From contig NZ_MAOE01000110.1 of the NCBI RefSeq assembly GCF_001884185.1, positions 87,004 through 151,003 on the forward strand: 64,000 nt of DNA, written 5' to 3'. The translations under genes were made by a program, and so were the position numbers. Shown in pieces: positions 59,594-64,000 of this stretch. This DNA comes from Bacillus albus. GTDB taxonomy: Bacteria > Bacillota > Bacilli > Bacillales > Bacillaceae_G. How positions within the stretch are numbered: position 1 is the first letter of the stretch; the number at the start of each line of letters is the position of its first letter. Below the pieces are notes generated by a model. That model made no database searches. It saw only the letters and a list, made by a program, of their open reading frames with translations, and was not told the origin of the DNA.

Positions 59594-59943
59594 ATGAAAT
59601 CGATCGTATTATAAAATGTTGTGGGTACGATAACGAACTTTTGCGAAAGTATATTACATGTCTACTTCAATTGAAGGAATGTAGCAAAACATTTCAGCAA
59701 ATTCAAATAGAGTTAAGAAATGATTATTTAATAAGGGGAATTTGTGAAAGAGAAGTTGATGAAGTAGTACGGGGAAGTAAGGAATATGAAATACATTTTC
59801 TTCCTAAAGCGTTACAGTGGAATTTCCTTAAGAAAAATCCACATCTAATCGAAAAAGTATGTGAAGACTTTTTTGCATTTGAGGCACTACATCTTACGGA
59901 GATAGAGTGGAAGATCGTGATAAATTGCATGGGAAATAAATAA
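59590..59943 (+). CDS. Hypothetical protein, 117 aa
   Basis: ATG 59590 overlaps the TGA of the oxidoreductase gene; an upstream in-frame start would lie inside that gene. Soluble helical protein with four Cys (ETLIKCCGYDN at the start, CLLQLKECSK), followed by a charged helical body ending EWKIVINCMGNK. No family recognised. Translational coupling is the main clue to its setting. Confidence 0.65.
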   Translation: MNEIDRIIKCCGYDNELLRKYITCLLQLKECSKTFQQIQIELRNDYLIRGICEREVDEVVRGSKEYEIHFLPKALQWNFLKKNPHLIEKVCEDFFAFEALHLTEIEWKIVINCMGNK

Positions 59944-59952
59944 TTTATTATG

Positions 59953-59985
59953 TAAAAAAGCTAGTATAAAACTAGCTTTTCGTTT
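59953..59985. terminator. Bidirectional terminator
   Basis: AAAAGCTAGT pairs with ACTAGCTTTT around ATAAA. Confidence 0.8.
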
Positions 59986-61330
59986 AGATAAATAAGAAAC
60001 ATAGACTAATGATAAAACCTGCATATAGTAAGTTAACAACGCAAAATCCCATAATATCACGAGCACCTAAACCAGCTATTGCTAATGCCGGTAATGCCCA
60101 GAAAGGTTGAATTAAATTCGTCCAAGCATCGCCCCACGCAATTGCCATTGCTGTTTTTGCAGCAGGTACACCAAGTTCAGCGCCAGCTGGAATCATAATT
60201 GGTGCTTGCACAGCCCATTGACCGCCACCAGATGGAACGAAAATATTAACGATGCCAGCACTTAAAAAAGTAAAGAGCGGGAAAGTCGTTTCGTTTGAAA
60301 TGCTAATAAAGAAATTCGAAATAGCCCCTCCAAGTGAAAGTCCTTCACTATTTGCTCCAATCATCATTCCCATAATTCCAGCATAAAACGGAAATTGAAG
60401 TAAAATGCCAGAAGCACTTTTCGTAGAATCTGAAAAGGCGCGAATATATTGAATCGGAGTGCGATGGAAAATAAGTCCAGCAATTAATAACATAAAAATC
60501 ACGATATCGAGTGTAAGATTAAAGCCTTTCGTATAAAAGTAATTGAAAATATAAATGAGACCTAACAATCCAACGCAAAGTGTAATAATGATGCTATTTT
60601 CCATTTTTTCAGCGAACGTATTGTTTCCTACTTCTTGGGCAGCACCTTCTTCATGGAATACGCTAGGATCTACCGTAATTGTATGTTTTTCATCTGGATG
60701 CATCGCTTTATTAATGAGAGGCATTGTAACGAGAAAAATAATAACTGGTACAAGTGCGTATGGTGAGAATAACGTTTCTGTTATTGGGATCGCTTCTTTA
60801 ATACTGCCAGCTGTCGTTTTAATTAACGTTTCGCCGCCTGTTGCTAACGTAAGAGGAATAGAAGCAGAAAGCCCCGCATGCCAAATGAGAAATCCAGAGT
60901 AAGAAGAGGCAATGGCTAGTCTATAATCTAATCCTTCCAGCTGCCGTGCAACTTCTTTTGCATATAAAACAGATACAACAATACCAAATCCCCAGTTTAT
61001 GTATGCCCCTAGTAAACTTACGATTGAAATGGCAATAATACCTTGTCCATTCGTTTTTGGTAGTTTTGCCGCTTTTGTTAATCCTTTTTTAATAAGAGGT
61101 GCGTTTGCTAAAACAGATCCTGTCACGAGTACAAGTGCCATTTGCATAGAAAAGGCGAGCAGCCCCCAAATTCCATCACCCCAATGAGTGATCATTTCCA
61201 CCGGCGTTTGATGAGTTGCAAACATGCCGAAGAAGATTACAAAAACAGTTAATAAACATGATAAAATAAACGGCTCTGGCAAGAAACGTTGCACTAAGGC
61301 GACGCAACCATTTGTAAAAGAACGAAACAA
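59984..61330 (-). CDS. atoE: AtoE-type short-chain fatty acid transporter
   Basis: 448 residues with about eleven helices. Family signs: FLPEPFILSCLLTVFVIF, GAYINWGFGIVVSVLYAKEVAR, SGFLIWHAGLSASIPL and NIFVPSGGGQWAVQAPIM. AtoE proteins move short-chain fatty acids such as acetoacetate or butyrate. In other genomes the gene sits with CoA transferases; here it is alone. ATG 61328-61330 with GGAGGTTG. Confidence 0.9.
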   Translation of the reverse strand: MFRSFTNGCVALVQRFLPEPFILSCLLTVFVIFFGMFATHQTPVEMITHWGDGIWGLLAFSMQMALVLVTGSVLANAPLIKKGLTKAAKLPKTNGQGIIAISIVSLLGAYINWGFGIVVSVLYAKEVARQLEGLDYRLAIASSYSGFLIWHAGLSASIPLTLATGGETLIKTTAGSIKEAIPITETLFSPYALVPVIIFLVTMPLINKAMHPDEKHTITVDPSVFHEEGAAQEVGNNTFAEKMENSIIITLCVGLLGLIYIFNYFYTKGFNLTLDIVIFMLLIAGLIFHRTPIQYIRAFSDSTKSASGILLQFPFYAGIMGMMIGANSEGLSLGGAISNFFISISNETTFPLFTFLSAGIVNIFVPSGGGQWAVQAPIMIPAGAELGVPAAKTAMAIAWGDAWTNLIQPFWALPALAIAGLGARDIMGFCVVNLLYAGFIISLCFLFI

Positions 61331-61491
61331 AATAGATCAACCTCCTTATGTATATTTATTACAATTATTCGAGGTTGTTTCGTTCATAACCTTTTATAAT
61401 TAGAAAATTCTGTTATTTTTATAGAGATTGAAATATTGTCAATAAGAATAGTACCACCATCACCCTGACTGAAAAAGTTGCTTTTCCTCAA

Positions 61492-61507
61492 TATGAAATA
61501 TTGCATA
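61492..61507 (+). promoter_or_regulatory. PlcR box upstream of peptide and cereolysin O genes
   Basis: TATGAAATATTGCATA matches TATGNAN4TNCATA at every fixed position; TATAAT at 61541-61546 is a suitable -10. Cereolysin O is a known PlcR target. Confidence 0.9.
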
Positions 61508-61597
61508 TAAAAATGAATTGATGCAAATGTAAAAGCTTATTATAATGAAAGCATAAATATACAACACATCTTAATACAGCAAAGAGGAGGAAGTAAT

Positions 61598-61678
61598 ATG
61601 GAAATCGCAATGGCAGTTTTAAAATTTTTAGGTGGAGTAATTCCGTTAGTTCAAGAACTTTTAAAAGCGTTTATGTAA
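61598..61678 (+). CDS. 26-aa amphipathic peptide, delta-toxin/PSM-like
   Basis: ATG 61598 follows AGAGGAGGAAGTAAT, a very strong site. The product MEIAMAVLKFLGGVIPLVQE plus LLKAFM is 26 residues with no signal peptide. Polar residues fall at 2, 9, 16, 19, 20 and 23, one face of a helix; the rest is hydrophobic. Size and pattern are those of staphylococcal delta-toxin and alpha-type phenol-soluble modulins. It lies between the PlcR box and cereolysin O, so both should be coexpressed. Cytolytic or surfactant activity is inferred. Confidence 0.7.
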   Translation: MEIAMAVLKFLGGVIPLVQELLKAFM

Positions 61679-61736
61679 GTTTATTAGTTAGCTATCATGT
61701 ATCAATCATTATTATATCTTACTAAAAAAGAACGGG

Positions 61737-63275
61737 GTGATTTTTCTGAACATTAAGAAAAATAATAGAAAAAGAAAGTTCCTTGCATTTTTATTAGTTA
61801 GTCTATGCACTCTTAATTATTCATCTATTTCTTTCGCAGAAACACAAATCGGTAATGCAACTGATGTAACCAAAAATGCTAGTAGCATTGATACTGGCAT
61901 AGCAAATCTTAAATATAATAATCAAGAGGTTTTAGCTGTAAATGGTGATAAAGTAGAGAGTTTTGTTCCGAAAGAAAGTATCAATTCAAATGGTAAATTT
62001 GTAGTAGTGGAACGCGAGAAAAAATCACTTACAACGTCACCAGTCGATATTTCGATTATTGATTCTGTAGTGAATCGCACGTATCCAGGAGCTGTACAAC
62101 TTGCCAATAAAGCATTTGCAGACAATCAACCGAGTTTATTAGTGGCTAAGAGAAAGCCTTTAAATATTAGTATAGACTTACCTGGCATGAGAAAAGAAAA
62201 TACAATCACTGTCCAAAATCCGACATATGGTAATGTGGCTGGAGCAGTAGACGATTTAGTATCTACTTGGAATGAAAAATATTCCACAACACATACGTTA
62301 CCTGCAAGAATGCAGTATACAGAATCTATGGTTTATAGTAAATCACAAATCGCAAGTGCTCTTAATGTTAATGCTAAATATCTTGATAACAGTCTAAACA
62401 TTGATTTTAATGCGGTTGCAAATGGAGAGAAAAAAGTGATGGTAGCGGCATATAAGCAAATATTCTATACCGTAAGTGCTGAGCTACCTAACAATCCATC
62501 CGATCTGTTTGATAATAGTGTTACTTTTGATGAGTTAACTCGTAAAGGAGTAAGTAATTCAGCTCCACCTGTTATGGTTTCAAATGTAGCTTATGGTAGA
62601 ACGGTTTATGTAAAATTAGAAACAACATCTAAGAGTAAAGATGTACAAGCTGCTTTTAAAGCGTTACTTAAGAATAACAGTGTCGAAACGAGTGGACAGT
62701 ACAAAGATATTTTTGAAGAAAGTACCTTTACTGCTGTAGTATTAGGCGGAGATGCGAAAGAGCATAACAAGGTTGTTACAAAAGATTTCAATGAAATCCG
62801 AAATATCATTAAAGATAATGCTGAATTAAGTTTTAAAAATCCAGCATACCCAATTTCATATACAAGCACTTTCTTAAAAGATAATGCAACAGCTGCTGTT
62901 CATAACAATACAGATTATATCGAGACGACAACTACAGAATATTCAAGTGCTAAAATGACACTTGATCATTACGGTGCTTATGTTGCTCAATTTGATGTAT
63001 CTTGGGATGAATTCACATTTGATCAAAATGGGAAAGAAGTATTAACACATAAAACATGGGAAGGTAGTGGCAAAGACAAAACGGCTCATTACTCTACAGT
63101 TATCCCTCTTCCACCAAATTCAAAAAATATAAAAATTGTAGCAAGAGAATGTACAGGTCTTGCATGGGAATGGTGGAGAACAATTATTAATGAACAAAAC
63201 GTTCCGTTAACAAATGAAATAAAGGTTTCAATTGGAGGAACAACATTATATCCAACTGCTACTATTAGTCATTAG
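61737..63275 (+). CDS. clo: Cereolysin O, cholesterol-dependent cytolysin
   Basis: 512 residues, the same length as anthrolysin O. Signal peptide (about 1-35), the pore-forming domains and the C-terminal membrane-binding domain with the undecapeptide [11 protein letters not shown] and the Thr-Leu cholesterol pair in [11 protein letters not shown] 61737 begins the known MIFLNIKKN start, with GGGG just before it. The toxin binds cholesterol and forms large pores. Expression should depend on the PlcR box at 61492. Terminator at 63284. Confidence 0.96.
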   Translation: MIFLNIKKNNRKRKFLAFLLVSLCTLNYSSISFAETQIGNATDVTKNASSIDTGIANLKYNNQEVLAVNGDKVESFVPKESINSNGKFVVVEREKKSLTTSPVDISIIDSVVNRTYPGAVQLANKAFADNQPSLLVAKRKPLNISIDLPGMRKENTITVQNPTYGNVAGAVDDLVSTWNEKYSTTHTLPARMQYTESMVYSKSQIASALNVNAKYLDNSLNIDFNAVANGEKKVMVAAYKQIFYTVSAELPNNPSDLFDNSVTFDELTRKGVSNSAPPVMVSNVAYGRTVYVKLETTSKSKDVQAAFKALLKNNSVETSGQYKDIFEESTFTAVVLGGDAKEHNKVVTKDFNEIRNIIKDNAELSFKNPAYPISYTSTFLKDNATAAVHNNTDYIETTTTEYSSAKMTLDHYGAYVAQFDVSWDEFTFDQNGKEVLTHKTWEGSGKDKTAHYSTVIPLPPNSKNIKIVARECTGLAWEWWRTIINEQNVPLTNEIKVSIGGTTLYPTATISH

Positions 63276-63283
63276 GTTGGAGC

Positions 63284-63313
63284 AAAGCGCCCTGGTTATA
63301 GGGCGCTTTTTTA
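63284..63313 (+). terminator. Terminator of clo
   Basis: AAAGCGCCCT pairs with AGGGCGCTTT around GGTTAT, followed by TTTT. Confidence 0.85.
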
Positions 63314-63597
63314 TTTGTTTGAAAGAATATCGGTGTTTTTAGATGTATCATAATCAATTCGCAAATCTTGTAATCGTATTTTTTTATGGCTGTATCAATG
63401 TTATTAATGATTGCATTCCCCTGTATTAAATCCCCATAAATGTAGCCTATCTTAGGTTGATAGTGATGCATGGTGTCTCCATGTATATAAATGCATTTTG
63501 TCGAAATTATTAAAAAGGGGAATTTTTCTATTTGAAGAACTAATAATTGATTGTCAATATGTATTAGAAATCTCAATCTAAACTAAAGGAGAACAAA

Positions 63598-64000
63598 ATG
63601 GGACAAAACAATAAGGGCTTTTCTGAAACAGGATTGCGCAAAATGCGCAATATATTGGCGCGGCATGTCGATTCTGGAAAGATTCCTGGGCTTGTCGCCT
63701 TAGTCAGCCGAAACGGCGAGACGCATGTCGAAGCGCTTGGAACAATGAGGCATGATGGTGGTGCACCAATGCGTCGGGACACGATTTTTCGATTGGCGTC
63801 CACTAGCAAGCCAATCGCAGTTTCACCAGTAATGGTTCTGCTCGATGAGTGCAAACTGCATTTAGACGACCCAGTAGACAAATGGCTACCGGAACTCGCC
63901 GACCGGCAAGTATTGAAACAGCCCGATGGCCCGCTAGAAGAGACCGTCCCAGCCCGGCGTCCTATCACTGTACGAGACTTGTTGACCTCCACATTCGGGC
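63598..64000 (+). CDS. Serine hydrolase, beta-lactamase class C-like, 3' truncated by window edge
   Basis: From ATG 63598, behind AAAGGAGAAC, 134 codons are open to the end of the window. The start (ETGLRKMRNILARHVDSGKI, PGLVALVSRNG) and the S-x-x-K motif in RLASTSKPI (about residues 69-77) are those of penicillin-binding/beta-lactamase class C family hydrolases, often EstB-like esterases. The block is clearly richer in G and C, with codons such as CGG, GCG and CCC, than its neighbours, suggesting recent transfer. No signal peptide, so a true beta-lactamase is less likely. Confidence 0.85.
   Translation, partial: MGQNNKGFSETGLRKMRNILARHVDSGKIPGLVALVSRNGETHVEALGTMRHDGGAPMRRDTIFRLASTSKPIAVSPVMVLLDECKLHLDDPVDKWLPELADRQVLKQPDGPLEETVPARRPITVRDLLTSTFG

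Noticed and set aside
63265-63576. Minus-strand 103-codon ORF downstream of clo
   Set aside because: It reads through the clo terminator and into the clo stop. A possible internal start at 63469-63471 has a weak GGAG, but no family is recognisable.
63573-63992. Minus-strand Ser/Arg-rich ORF at the window end
   Set aside because: Shadow of the GC-rich serine hydrolase gene on the plus strand, which has the SxxK motif and a ribosome binding site.

Overview
The window is a low-GC Firmicute chromosome segment that reads as Bacillus cereus group (B. cereus or B. thuringiensis-like). Diagnostic content is a cereolysin O gene behind a perfect PlcR box, a CDP-3-C-methyl-6-deoxyhexose (cereose-type) spore sugar operon with mother-cell-type promoters, AGGAGG ribosome binding sites, many TTG/GTG starts, and SAM, c-di-AMP and T-box leaders. 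No rRNA or tRNA gene, CRISPR array or complete insertion sequence was seen. Nothing was computed beyond reading the sequence, so family names rest on motifs and memory, not on searches.

Layout. 1-3.4 kb: end of a lactonase gene, a small zinc-ribbon protein, a Cys-cluster/pentapeptide-repeat protein, and an EamA transporter behind a leader peptide. 3.6-9.3 kb: the CDP-sugar operon (cytidylyltransferase, 4,6-dehydratase, C-methyltransferase, 4-reductase), flanked by two paralogous glycosyltransferase-like genes; the dehydratase is put out of frame by one extra copy of a 10-bp tandem repeat. 9.4-19 kb: MerR regulator, CNNM/CBS transporter, small membrane proteins, MFS transporter with a divergent CGNR regulator, methyltransferase, a c-di-AMP riboswitch in front of a 47-residue protein, GlsB and AI-2E family proteins. 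19-24 kb: T-box-controlled trpS, then a small ORF coupled to a MacB/FtsX-type ABC exporter. 24-38 kb: housekeeping and accessory enzymes (Nudix, GNAT, tyrosine phosphatase, APH-like kinase, HAD nucleotidase, ABC exporter, SDR, short pyruvate kinase, nitroreductase with divergent HxlR). 38.7-40.2 kb: a hisS whose leader has a His-His peptide and mutually exclusive hairpins. 40.3-46.9 kb: YbaK, an unknown gene between two imperfect direct repeats, DUF975 protein, XRE-TPR regulator, hydrolase, and a small beta-rich protein. 47-50.4 kb: secreted nuclease behind a PlcR box, YfcC transporter, RraA. 50.7-56.6 kb: a likely cobalamin-acquisition operon (LPXTG transcobalamin-like protein, DUF4430 lipoprotein, EcfT, fused EcfA, EcfS). 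56.8-61.3 kb: YwiC, a SAM riboswitch controlling an 85-residue protein, SWIM protein, flavodoxin-fold oxidoreductase, AtoE. 61.5-64 kb: PlcR box, a 26-residue amphipathic peptide gene, cereolysin O, then a GC-richer, probably acquired serine beta-lactamase-like gene cut by the window edge.

The strongest unusual signals are the repeat-switched sugar dehydratase, the hisS leader-peptide attenuator in a group that normally uses T-boxes, the leader peptide whose end pairs with the EamA ribosome binding site, two riboswitches (c-di-AMP and SAM) whose only visible target is a tiny unknown protein, and the delta-toxin-sized peptide between the PlcR box and cereolysin O.
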